DNA of 64,000 bases. It comes from Mycolicibacterium sp. BiH015 (GTDB taxonomy: Bacteria; Actinomycetota; Actinomycetes; Mycobacteriales; Mycobacteriaceae). Below the pieces are notes generated by a model. It saw nothing but the letters and a program-made list of their open reading frames with translations, searched no databases and was not told the DNA's origin. Positions within the stretch are counted from its first letter, which is position 1; every line of letters begins with the position of its first letter. This document shows positions 27,475 through 34,993 of this stretch, one piece after another. The translations under genes were made by a program, and so were the position numbers. The stretch covers positions 558,001 to 622,000 of the forward strand of contig NZ_JAQGCZ010000002.1 in assembly GCF_027706845.1 (NCBI RefSeq). The letters run 5' to 3'.

Positions 27475-28352
27475 CCATTCGCGGGGTGGCACGGTCTACT
27501 GGGACCGTGCAGCAGAGCAGCGATGCCGCAGAGATCGCGGCGCATTTCACGGTGGCCGACGCGGGCTTCATGCCGACCAGGTATGCGCAGAGTCATTGGG
27601 GCGAGGACCATTTGAACGGTCCCGCGATCGTCGGCCTGGCCGCCCGCGCACTGGAGGCCGAGTGCGGATCGCCCGAGTTCCGCCCCACCCGATTGACGGT
27701 GGACCTGTTCCGCGCGGCTCGCAACGTGCAGACCGTCACGGAGGTCAGGGTGGTTCGTGACGGCCGCCGGGTTCACAGCGCGGAATGCGACGTCATTCAG
27801 GACGGCCGGTCGGTCGCGAGGGCGACCCTGGTCCAATATCGGCCGTCTTCTTCGCCGCCGGGGACATTGTGGCAGTCGGTGCAGCCTTTCGCTGACGCCT
27901 CCGCGCTGCCCGTCCCCGACGGCACGATTCTGCCGTTCGTCGGCAGCGACGACGTCGGGTGGACCCGTTCGCCGGCCGAACACCAGAACGCCTCGCGCAA
28001 GCGGTTCTTCAACGACGGCATCAGAGTGATTGCTGGCGAGCAGAATTCGCCGTTCGTGCGTGCAGCGATGGTCGCCGAGGCGACGAGCCTGGTGACCAAT
28101 CTCGGCACCGCAGGCGTCGGCTACATCAACGGCGACCTGACGGTCGCGGTGTCTCGGTTGCCCGTCGACGACTGGATCGGCATTCAGGCGGATTCTCATC
28201 ACGCGGCCGACGGCCTGGCGGTGGGTACTGCGACGTTGTTCGACAGCCTCGGTGCGTTCGGGGCGGGCTTGACGACGGCGATCGCCAATCCTGCTGCGCA
28301 GATCGACTTTTCGACACGTCAGTTCCGCGTCGGCGACATCAACTACGAATAG
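27471..28352 (+). CDS. Acyl-CoA thioesterase-like double hot-dog protein
   Basis: A 293-residue protein. Residues about 22-135 (GPAIVGLAARALEAE, RPTRLTVDLFRAARNVQ and AECDVIQDGRSVARATLVQY) resemble the first hot-dog domain of TesB-type acyl-CoA thioesterases, and the C-terminal half contains a second, more diverged one (INGDLTVAVSRLPVDDWIG). Such enzymes hydrolyse acyl-CoA, but many mycobacterial members are uncharacterised. The GTG start at 27471 overlaps the PsiE-like stop. A GTG at 27507 is an alternative. Confidence 0.82.
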   Translation: MTIRGVARSTGTVQQSSDAAEIAAHFTVADAGFMPTRYAQSHWGEDHLNGPAIVGLAARALEAECGSPEFRPTRLTVDLFRAARNVQTVTEVRVVRDGRRVHSAECDVIQDGRSVARATLVQYRPSSSPPGTLWQSVQPFADASALPVPDGTILPFVGSDDVGWTRSPAEHQNASRKRFFNDGIRVIAGEQNSPFVRAAMVAEATSLVTNLGTAGVGYINGDLTVAVSRLPVDDWIGIQADSHHAADGLAVGTATLFDSLGAFGAGLTTAIANPAAQIDFSTRQFRVGDINYE

Positions 28353-28370
28353 CGCCTCGCTGGTCCCGAC

Positions 28371-28560
28371 TCAGATGCCGATCCGCTCGCAGGCCTCGTC
28401 GAACTCCTCGAATGCCAGTTTCCGCCTTTGCCGTTTGCTCAGGGCCTTCTGATCGACGGCGAGCACGGCATCCTCGACTTCGGCAAATCTGGTATCCCAG
28501 CTTTTTGAGTCGAAGCGCCAGTCTCGACAATCCGGGCGTGCGAAACGACACCTAGGTGAA
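28371..28560 (-). pseudogene. Possible remnant of a small charged protein
   Basis: The leftward frame ending at TGA 28371-28373 encodes a protein-like, charged helical stretch (WDTRFAEVEDAVLAVDQ, then RRKLAFEEFDEACERIGI). The only plausible start codon within it is an internal GTG that would leave about 34 residues. It may be the 3' end of a lost gene. I do not recognise the family. Nothing else is seen between 28353 and 28566. Confidence 0.3.
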
Positions 28561-28566
28561 GCCGGC

Positions 28567-28866
28567 CTAAATGCATCCGCTGACGGAGATCCGCCGTCCG
28601 ACGTTCGCGCACACGCTCACGTTGGGTGGTGGTGGCGGAGGAGGAGGCGGGGGCGGGGCCGCGCTGTAGTCCTCGGGCAGCGGCGCGTATGCCGCCGGAG
28701 GCGGCACCCAGGGCGCGATCGCATCCGCGACGTTGCCGCACGCGTTCACCGAGACGTGGCGTCCTCCGACCGAACCGCAGACGTCAGCCGACGCCGTCGG
28801 CGTCTGCGGCAGTACCGCCAGCCCCAGCGTCATCAGCGACACACTGATCGCCCGCGCGGTCCTCAT
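28567..28866 (-). CDS. Small secreted proline-rich protein with duplicated Cys motif
   Basis: A 99-residue protein starting at ATG 28866. The signal peptide (about 1-28, MRTARAISVSLMTLGLAVLP) ends near ASA. The mature part starts with VCGSVGGRHVSVNACG and ends with VCANVGRRISVSGCI, two copies of the same cysteine-bracketed motif. They are separated by a spacer with a run of eleven prolines. It is probably exported and disulfide-bonded, with a rigid polyproline rod between two small loops. The function is unknown. Confidence 0.75.
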   Translation of the reverse strand: MRTARAISVSLMTLGLAVLPQTPTASADVCGSVGGRHVSVNACGNVADAIAPWVPPPAAYAPLPEDYSAAPPPPPPPPPPPNVSVCANVGRRISVSGCI

Positions 28867-28920
28867 CGTCGGGATCCTACCGCCGAGACCAGGACTGGCC
28901 GCCGGAAACGCTGAGACCCG

Positions 28921-28943
28921 GCCGTGAGGGTTACACTCACGGC
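28921..28943. promoter_or_regulatory. Perfect dyad GCCGTGAG-N7-CTCACGGC
   Basis: Eight-base perfect arms around a 7-bp centre lie in the divergent gap between the proline-rich protein and the ankyrin gene. The size and position fit an operator. It could also be a hairpin in an RNA leader. Confidence 0.35.
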
Positions 28944-29064
28944 GGCGTGCAGGAACGCCCGACGTCCGCTCGAAGGGGCCCAGCCCTCCTGCTGATGACG
29001 TAATCGTCGCCGACCTCTTCTCGGCCCGACCTCGCGGACGCCGGGCATGTGAGAGGAGGCCGCC

Positions 29065-30282
29065 GTGGCCAGCATGTTGCCCGACAATCCGTCGCTGAAT
29101 CGCCTTCGCGTCGAGGCGCGCACCCTGCAGCGGCAAGCCGACGCCGGTGTTGCCGACGCCCTCGACGCAGTGCGCCGCCATCACCCTCGCGCCGACATCG
29201 CCCTGGCGCCGGACAGATTCGCCCTCCACGACGCACAGCTGACGGTCGCGCGCCGCTACGGCTTCTCCGGATGGCCGGGGCTCGTGCACTTCCTCGAGGC
29301 GGCGGCGGCCCTCAGCGTCGACCCGGCACGCATCGATGAAAATGAGTTGTCGGCGGCGGACAAATTTTGCAGCCTCTCGGTACTTCACTACACCGAGGCC
29401 GACGCGCCCCCGCGGTGGGCCGCGGCCGCGCACCTGCTCGCCGCCGCGCCTGAATTGGTGAATGACCACATCTGGGCCGCCGCCGCGGCGAACGATCCAG
29501 ATGCGTTGGCACGTCAGCTCGCTGCGGGCGCCACGGTCACGGAGAAGGGCGGACCGCTCGGGTGGGAGCCGCTGCTGTACCTCTGCTATTCACGCAGCCC
29601 GGCCACGTCCCTGGACCAGACACTTGCCGCTGCCACGCTGTTGCTCGACGCCGGCGCCGATCCCGACGCCGGCTATCTGTGGCGAGGGATGTCGACACCG
29701 TTCACTGCGTTGACAGGGGTGTTCGGGGAAGGTGAGCTGGGCCCTCGTCGTCAGCCCCGCCACCCCTTCGCCGCCGACCTCGCGTCCCTGCTCCTGGAGC
29801 GGGGTGCACATCCGGTCGATCAGCAGGCGCTCTACAACCGGATGTTCCGTCGTGACAACTCGCATCTGGAGTTGCTGTTCGCGCACGGTCTCGCCGACGC
29901 AGGACCCAGCCCGTGGGAGCGGCGGCTCGGTGAGGCGATGGAAACCCGAGCCCAGATGTGGCGGCGGCAGATCAGCTGGGCAGCCGAACACGGCTTCTCC
30001 GAACGGCTTTCGATGTTGGCCCGACACGGCGTCGACACAGCAGGAGTCGCGGTGGCTGTCGCAGACTTGCCCGCTGATCCCGACATCCTCGACGACAACG
30101 GCGCCACAGCGTTGCATCACGCCGCGTGGGACGGTGACCTCGAACTGATCGACCGCTTGCTCGACGCGGGGGCCGATCCCACGATCGCGGACGCGAAGTT
30201 CGACGCCACACCGCTGGGGTGGGCCGAGTACGCCTACCAGAGCGAGGCGGCCGATCGTCTCAGGTCTGCGATGCGGCGGTGA
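29065..30282 (+). CDS. Ankyrin-repeat protein
   Basis: A 405-residue soluble protein starting at GTG 29065, with GAGAGGAGG upstream. Ankyrin-type helices recur: PLLYLCYSRSPAT with TLLLDAGADPDAGY, LASLLLERGAHPVDQQALYNRM, and DDNGATALHHAAWDGDLELI with DRLLDAGADP. The N-terminal 75 residues (LNRLRVEARTLQRQADAG, RYGFSGWPGLVHFLEAAAAL) form a helical cap seen in other actinobacterial ankyrin proteins. It is probably a protein-interaction scaffold. Its 3' end overlaps the convergent SIS gene by 23 bp. Confidence 0.87.
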   Translation: MASMLPDNPSLNRLRVEARTLQRQADAGVADALDAVRRHHPRADIALAPDRFALHDAQLTVARRYGFSGWPGLVHFLEAAAALSVDPARIDENELSAADKFCSLSVLHYTEADAPPRWAAAAHLLAAAPELVNDHIWAAAAANDPDALARQLAAGATVTEKGGPLGWEPLLYLCYSRSPATSLDQTLAAATLLLDAGADPDAGYLWRGMSTPFTALTGVFGEGELGPRRQPRHPFAADLASLLLERGAHPVDQQALYNRMFRRDNSHLELLFAHGLADAGPSPWERRLGEAMETRAQMWRRQISWAAEHGFSERLSMLARHGVDTAGVAVAVADLPADPDILDDNGATALHHAAWDGDLELIDRLLDAGADPTIADAKFDATPLGWAEYAYQSEAADRLRSAMRR

Positions 30283-31234
30283 GCCAGGCCCGGGCCGCGA
30301 CCAGTTCGGGGACAAGGACTTCGGTGAGCAGAGCGACATCGTCATCCGAGTCGTACGGATAGCGCAGGGTGTGTCCCGCGCCTGGCACCTCGCCGCCGAC
30401 CCCCACGACTGTGCTCCCACGTGCCTGGGTCCAATCAGCCATCTGCGATTCCCACGGCGATCCGGCGAACACCACGAGTCGGTAATCGATTGTCTTGGTC
30501 AGATAGACGTCGACGTGACTCCAGTCGCCGGTCTCGCAACCGACCGCCGGTCGACGCGGGCCTTCCCGAAGCATGAGCGCACCTTGTCGTGCCGAGCACA
30601 ATCGGTGCGCGGGTGCCGCCAGGTGAGTACCCGAGGGGCCCAGCACAAGCTCGGAGATCTCGGGGCGCCAATCGGGTTCGTTGTCGAGCAGGTGTGCCGA
30701 GGCTTCGGCGGCAGCGCGCACCGTCGCGGCCACCACGTCAGTGTCTTCACCGGTCAGGTGACATTCGAGAGCAAGCATGAGTGCCAGAGTGTGCTGGTAG
30801 CTGCGGCACGCGACACCGCCGATTTCCGGCTCGGCGTCCAGCGTGACCACCGCATCGGCACGCGTGGTGATCGGCGAATCCGCGGTGTTGGTCAGAGCGA
30901 CGGTCCGAACTCCGGCAGGCAGCCGTGACATCGCGTCGAGGGTCTCCACCGAGCCGCCGCTAGCCGAGGTGGCCACCACCAACGTTCCCGTGCCCCAGCC
31001 GGGAAGCAAGGCGGACGAGGCGAGTTCGGACGTCGCCGTCAGCCCTCGTGCCCGTATCCTCGCCGCTGCCACGTCCGCGGCGTACGCCGAGGAACCCATA
31101 CCGATGAAGACCACACGCGCCGTATCGGCAGGTACGACCTCAGACCAAGGGTTACCCGCTGACAACCGCTGTGCCAACCTCTCAAGAACCTCCGGCTTTC
31201 GGCGCAGATCCTCCAGAAAGCCTTGGGGTTTCAT
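30260..31234 (-). CDS. SIS-domain sugar-phosphate isomerase/deaminase-like protein
   Basis: A 324-residue protein with two SIS folds, resembling the isomerase half of glucosamine-6-phosphate synthase/deaminase proteins. Phosphosugar-binding motifs include FIGMGSSAYAADVAA and VVATSASGGSVETLDAM. A glutaminase domain is absent. ATG 31234 overlaps the upstream kinase stop by 4 bp (ATGA), so the kinase and SIS genes are coupled. This suggests it acts on the phosphorylated (amino)sugar made by that kinase, for example a glucosamine-6-phosphate deaminase or isomerase. The exact reaction is inference. Confidence 0.85.
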   Translation of the reverse strand: MKPQGFLEDLRRKPEVLERLAQRLSAGNPWSEVVPADTARVVFIGMGSSAYAADVAAARIRARGLTATSELASSALLPGWGTGTLVVATSASGGSVETLDAMSRLPAGVRTVALTNTADSPITTRADAVVTLDAEPEIGGVACRSYQHTLALMLALECHLTGEDTDVVAATVRAAAEASAHLLDNEPDWRPEISELVLGPSGTHLAAPAHRLCSARQGALMLREGPRRPAVGCETGDWSHVDVYLTKTIDYRLVVFAGSPWESQMADWTQARGSTVVGVGGEVPGAGHTLRYPYDSDDDVALLTEVLVPELVAARAWLTAASQT

Positions 31235-32460
31235 CTGGCGGTCCCTTCCTCCAACAACGCGGGCAAAGCGGCGTCGGGAACGTACATCCAACGAGGCAGA
31301 TACTCTGCGGCATAAATCATCTCGCGCATTACCTGCTGGATACGCAGTGCTCGCAGCGGGCGAGGGTCATACAGGCCGGTGTGACCCGCAGCGCTGAGCC
31401 CACGTGTGTACGCGTCGAGAAAGGAGGTGCGCGCCGTCGTGTCGACCGCTGCCAATGCGTCGGTCTCGAGAGCTGTGTACCTGGCCGCCACGACGGCCAC
31501 GTGGGCGAGCGACTGGGCCATGCCCGCAACGTCGACCACGGCGGGGATCGGCAGGGCTCGCTGCGATGAAGGCAGCACCGGGTTACCGTCGAAATCGGTG
31601 ACGACAAAATGCCCACCGCTGCGCAGCACCTGCCCGACATGGAGGTCGCCGTGGCCGTCGATCACCGGCACGTCGGACATGTCGCTGAGACATTCGAGCT
31701 CGGCAGCCACAACGTCACGATGTGCCCGCAGAATCTGGCCGCTGCGGGAATCGGTGACAGCGCAGGCACTTTCCAGGACATGGAGTGCGTGTCTGTGCCA
31801 CCGTCGTGCGTCGTCCATCGACGACGTCGATCGTGTCGGTGTCAGCGCCGCATGAAGGTCGGCGATCAACGCGCCGACCTCGGCGGCCGCTGTCGCGACT
31901 GGTGCGGCGTCGCCGGAGGATGCCGAGGCGGTCATCAAGTCGACCGCCCAGGTCCAGCCATCGACCGCACCGGGCAGGTACTCGTCGACATACACGGCCA
32001 GCGTCGCATCGCCGTCAGGCGGATGCCAGGTGATCAAACCCCAGGGTGCGGGCATGCCGGTGAATTCCGCGTCGCGCAGCACGGCGATGCGTGATGGTGC
32101 CGGATGAGGCCCGTCCTGCAGATGAGTCGCCCATTTGACCACTGCGGTGTCGCCGACGATCACCGACTCGTTCGTCTGGTCGACGCCCATCGCCTGCTCG
32201 CCGGCAGCTTTCCTCGCGGCCCACGACTGCATCGTGAAATTGCCACTGGACCAGGAACCGGACTGCTGGGCAAGCACATCGAGCAGCGCCTCCGACGCAC
32301 CGTCACGCGGCACGGCCCGGCGCCACCGGCCGCCGTCGCGGACCATCGGGAGGGCGGACAGTGTGGTGCCCTCGCTTGTGATCGACAACCGGTGGCCGGC
32401 ACCGAGGTCGAGCATGTCGACGACGTCAGGCAAGTGAGGTCCGGTGGTGCAGCCCGACAC
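31231..32460 (-). CDS. Maltokinase-like sugar kinase, candidate actinobacterial glucosamine kinase
   Basis: A kinase of the eukaryotic-like maltokinase/aminoglycoside phosphotransferase fold, up to 409 residues. The catalytic loop DGHGDLHVGQVLR and metal-binding segment TDFDGNP are clear. The N-terminal cap (LDLGAGHRLSITSEGTTLSALPMVRDGGRWRRAVP) resembles the recently described actinobacterial glucosamine kinase family more than maltokinases. The start is uncertain: GTG 32460 (35 bp inside the glycosyltransferase), TTG 32433 or ATG 32415. It lies between a glycosyltransferase and a SIS protein, consistent with an amino-sugar phosphorylation step. Maltokinase activity cannot be excluded. Confidence 0.82.
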   Translation of the reverse strand: MSGCTTGPHLPDVVDMLDLGAGHRLSITSEGTTLSALPMVRDGGRWRRAVPRDGASEALLDVLAQQSGSWSSGNFTMQSWAARKAAGEQAMGVDQTNESVIVGDTAVVKWATHLQDGPHPAPSRIAVLRDAEFTGMPAPWGLITWHPPDGDATLAVYVDEYLPGAVDGWTWAVDLMTASASSGDAAPVATAAAEVGALIADLHAALTPTRSTSSMDDARRWHRHALHVLESACAVTDSRSGQILRAHRDVVAAELECLSDMSDVPVIDGHGDLHVGQVLRSGGHFVVTDFDGNPVLPSSQRALPIPAVVDVAGMAQSLAHVAVVAARYTALETDALAAVDTTARTSFLDAYTRGLSAAGHTGLYDPRPLRALRIQQVMREMIYAAEYLPRWMYVPDAALPALLEEGTAR

Positions 32461-33745
32461 GCTCGATCACGTCAGCGCCCACTCGCAGCCCGTCGCGCGC
32501 GCGTATCGCTTCACCCATTCGGTTCAGCCGGTCGCGCAGATCGCCGTCGGAGAGAATGCGCTCAACTGCCCCGGTGAGATCGTCGTCGGTGAACGCGTAG
32601 GTGTCGAGCCGGATACCGAATCCGAGTTCGTCGATGCGCTGGGCGTTCTCATACTGGTCCCAGAACAACGGCAGCACGATCAGCGGCTTGCCGAAGTGCA
32701 GCGTCTCGGTGACCGTGTTGTTGCCACCGTGCGAGATGACCAGGTCGACCTGGGGGATGACCTTCGTTTGCGGCAGCATCTGTGCACCGACCATGTTGTC
32801 GGCCAATGTGATTCGGTCGGCCTGCGGCCCCTTGCTGACAATGAATCGGTGCCGCATCGTCCCGAGCACATCGACGAGCCGCTGCATGAGCTCGACGTCC
32901 GCACCACCCAGAGAGCCGAGCGACAGGTAGATCAGTGCGCTGCCGTCAGGGCGATGGGCGACTACGGGCGGCACGACATAGTCCTCGTCGGTTTCTCGGA
33001 CGCTCGAGTCCATCCTCGTCCAGCTTTCATCAAGTGGCCGCGCCGGAAGGTAGTCGGCCTCCGCCGGGTAGACGTAGAGGTTGGCGGCGGTGGTGCGCGG
33101 CATGAACTCCAGATCGGGGAGAGCGTCGGCCCCTTGTGCCTGCACCCAACCGTTGAAGTCTGCCCACATCTCGCGGTGGGTGCGTTCGAATTCGGCCCGG
33201 TAGGCGTCCCATTGGGTGCGGTCTGCGCTCGGCAGTCCGGAAAAAGGCGGTGGCACATCAGGTCCGGGGATCTCCAGCGGACTGCACGAGACGATGCGAA
33301 CGAACGGGACGCCGGCGGTCGCAAGTGCCGGGAACAGCACGACGTTGTCCTCGACGATGACGTCGGGCCGGTGCGTCGAGATGATCTCGTGGAGGCGGGG
33401 TTCGCAGTATTTCGCGCCGTCGATCAGCGCCTGATAGGTGGGCTGGATGAACGTGGACAGCTGCTCGATTGTCGGCTTGCGGAACTCGGGCGCGGTCTCG
33501 GCGATGAAGTCGGTCCAGAACTTGCCCGGGTCTTCGTCTTGTGCACCCTCCGCGGGTTCGGCGAGATCGACGAGTTCCTCGGTGAAGCCGAGTGCGGAGA
33601 GCTTGCCTGACCATGAACTCTCGGCGGCGAAGATGATCGAGTGCCCGCGCGCACGCAGAATCGAGGCCAGGCCGATGCACTGATTGGTCGGCCCGTACGC
33701 AGACTCTGGCCAGAACATCACCGTGAGGGTTTGCGACGCCGCCAC
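32426..33745 (-). CDS. GT1-family (UDP-glycosyltransferase-like) glycosyltransferase
   Basis: A 439-residue GT-B enzyme. The C-terminal donor-binding region contains YLSLGSLGGADVELMQ and HGGNNTVTETLHFGKPLIVLP with FWDQ, the PSPG-like UDP-sugar signature. The N-terminal acceptor domain (FWPESAYGPTNQCIGLASIL) lacks a signal peptide. Such enzymes glycosylate small hydrophobic acceptors or glycolipids. It is the first gene of a leftward three-gene operon with the kinase and the SIS protein. Acceptor and donor are unknown. Confidence 0.9.
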   Translation of the reverse strand: MAASQTLTVMFWPESAYGPTNQCIGLASILRARGHSIIFAAESSWSGKLSALGFTEELVDLAEPAEGAQDEDPGKFWTDFIAETAPEFRKPTIEQLSTFIQPTYQALIDGAKYCEPRLHEIISTHRPDVIVEDNVVLFPALATAGVPFVRIVSCSPLEIPGPDVPPPFSGLPSADRTQWDAYRAEFERTHREMWADFNGWVQAQGADALPDLEFMPRTTAANLYVYPAEADYLPARPLDESWTRMDSSVRETDEDYVVPPVVAHRPDGSALIYLSLGSLGGADVELMQRLVDVLGTMRHRFIVSKGPQADRITLADNMVGAQMLPQTKVIPQVDLVISHGGNNTVTETLHFGKPLIVLPLFWDQYENAQRIDELGFGIRLDTYAFTDDDLTGAVERILSDGDLRDRLNRMGEAIRARDGLRVGADVIERVGLHHRTSLA

Positions 33746-33818
33746 ATTGTTCCCTTCTGTTCGATGACTGTGTGTGCGAAGGTACCCTTCCGTCGCAGTT
33801 CAGGCGTACTGTCGCCGT

Positions 33819-34643
33819 ATGCCCACGATCACTACCAGCGACGGTGTCGAAATCTTCTACAAGGACTGGGGATCGGGGCAGCCGATCGTCTTCAGTCACG
33901 GATGGCCACTGTCCGGCGACGACTGGGACGCGCAGATGATGTTCTTCCTCGGTGAGGGGTTCCGGGTCATCGCCCACGATCGCCGCGGCCACGGACGCTC
34001 CAGCCAGCTTGCCGAGGGTCACGACATGGATCATTACGCCGACGATCTGCTGGCCGTCGTCGAGCACCTCGACCTCCACGATGCCGTCCACGTCGGGCAT
34101 TCCACAGGGGGAGGCGAGGTGGTGCGCTACCTCGCTCGCCACGGTGAGAGCCGGGCTGCCAAAGCGGCGATCATCGCGGCGGTGCCTCCGCTGATGGTGC
34201 AGACCGACGCCAACCCTGGCGGTCTCCCCAAATCGGTGTTCGACGATTTCCAGGTCCAGGTAGCGACGAACCGGGCGGGTTTCTACCGCGCGGTACCGGA
34301 GGGCCCGTTCTACGGATTCAACCGCGAAGGCGTCGAGCCCGTCGAGGGCATCATCGCCAACTGGTGGCGGCAGGGCATGCAGGGCGGGGCCAAAGCGCAT
34401 TACGACGGGGTCGTCGCGTTCTCGCAGACCGATTTCACCGAGGACCTCAAGAAGATCCAGATTCCGGTCTTGGTGATGCACGGTGACGACGATCAGATCG
34501 TGCCGTATGCCGATGCCGGCCCGTTGTCGGCGGAGCTGCTCCCGAACGGAATCCTGAAGACTTACAAGGGCTTTCCGCACGGTATGCCGACGACACATGC
34601 CGACGTGATCAACGCGGACCTGCTCGAGTTCATCCGCTCCTGA
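33819..34643 (+). CDS. Alpha/beta hydrolase, non-haem chloroperoxidase type
   Basis: A 274-residue hydrolase with the cofactor-free haloperoxidase/arylesterase signature. Visible features are the N-terminal ITTSDGVEIFYKDWG, FSHGWPLSGDDWD near the oxyanion hole, the DRRGHGRSSQ loop, the nucleophile elbow GHSTGGGE, an acid in VMHGDDDQIVPY and a histidine near GFPHGMPTTH. ATG 33819 is the family start. An in-frame ATG at 33774 adds an unlikely leader. It is divergent from the glycosyltransferase operon. The physiological substrate is not predictable. Confidence 0.9.
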   Translation: MPTITTSDGVEIFYKDWGSGQPIVFSHGWPLSGDDWDAQMMFFLGEGFRVIAHDRRGHGRSSQLAEGHDMDHYADDLLAVVEHLDLHDAVHVGHSTGGGEVVRYLARHGESRAAKAAIIAAVPPLMVQTDANPGGLPKSVFDDFQVQVATNRAGFYRAVPEGPFYGFNREGVEPVEGIIANWWRQGMQGGAKAHYDGVVAFSQTDFTEDLKKIQIPVLVMHGDDDQIVPYADAGPLSAELLPNGILKTYKGFPHGMPTTHADVINADLLEFIRS

Positions 34644-34657
34644 GGGCGTAAGCGCCC
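34644..34657 (+). terminator. Short hairpin after the hydrolase
   Basis: GGGCG-TAAG-CGCCC begins directly after the hydrolase TGA. The five-pair GC stem with a tetraloop lacks a T-run and would be a weak terminator. The rest of 34658-34974 shows no gene I can support. Confidence 0.35.
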
Positions 34658-34974
34658 GACGATGTCGGCCGCAGACGTAGCGAGACGGCGACGGATGGCA
34701 ACGTCAAGTGTCTTTGATCGACGGTGCCAGGCGCTATGACGTCACTATTGGCGCCGGCCGTGTAGGCCGGGTGCCTGCGATGAAAGAGACTGTGAAGCAA
34801 GCTCTTACGTGAAGCGAAGTCATAAGGCGATGGAAGTTCACTGCCGGCGGTGCAGACTTTCGACGATCCCGGACTGCGTGCCGACGTCACGCAACATTCC
34901 GTCCGGTGAGATGCAGAACTTTCAGCGATTTCCGGAATGCTGACCTACTCCGGCGGCCGAAATTTGTCGGTGAT

Positions 34975-34990
34975 TCGCACTAGTGTTCGA
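34975..34990. promoter_or_regulatory. LexA (SOS) box overlapping a leaderless promoter
   Basis: TCGCAC-TAGT-GTTCGA matches 11 of the 12 defined positions of the mycobacterial SOS box TCGAAC-N4-GTTCGA. Its centre supplies a TANNNT -10 element (TAGTGT, 34981-34986), placed for a transcript starting at the ATG at 34994. LexA bound here would block RNA polymerase directly. Confidence 0.75.
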
Positions 34991-34993
34991 TGT

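Noticed and set aside
34630..34890. An 86-codon minus-strand open frame between the hydrolase and DUF222 genes.
   Set aside because: No ribosome-binding site, no signal or domain, and composition unlike neighbouring genes.
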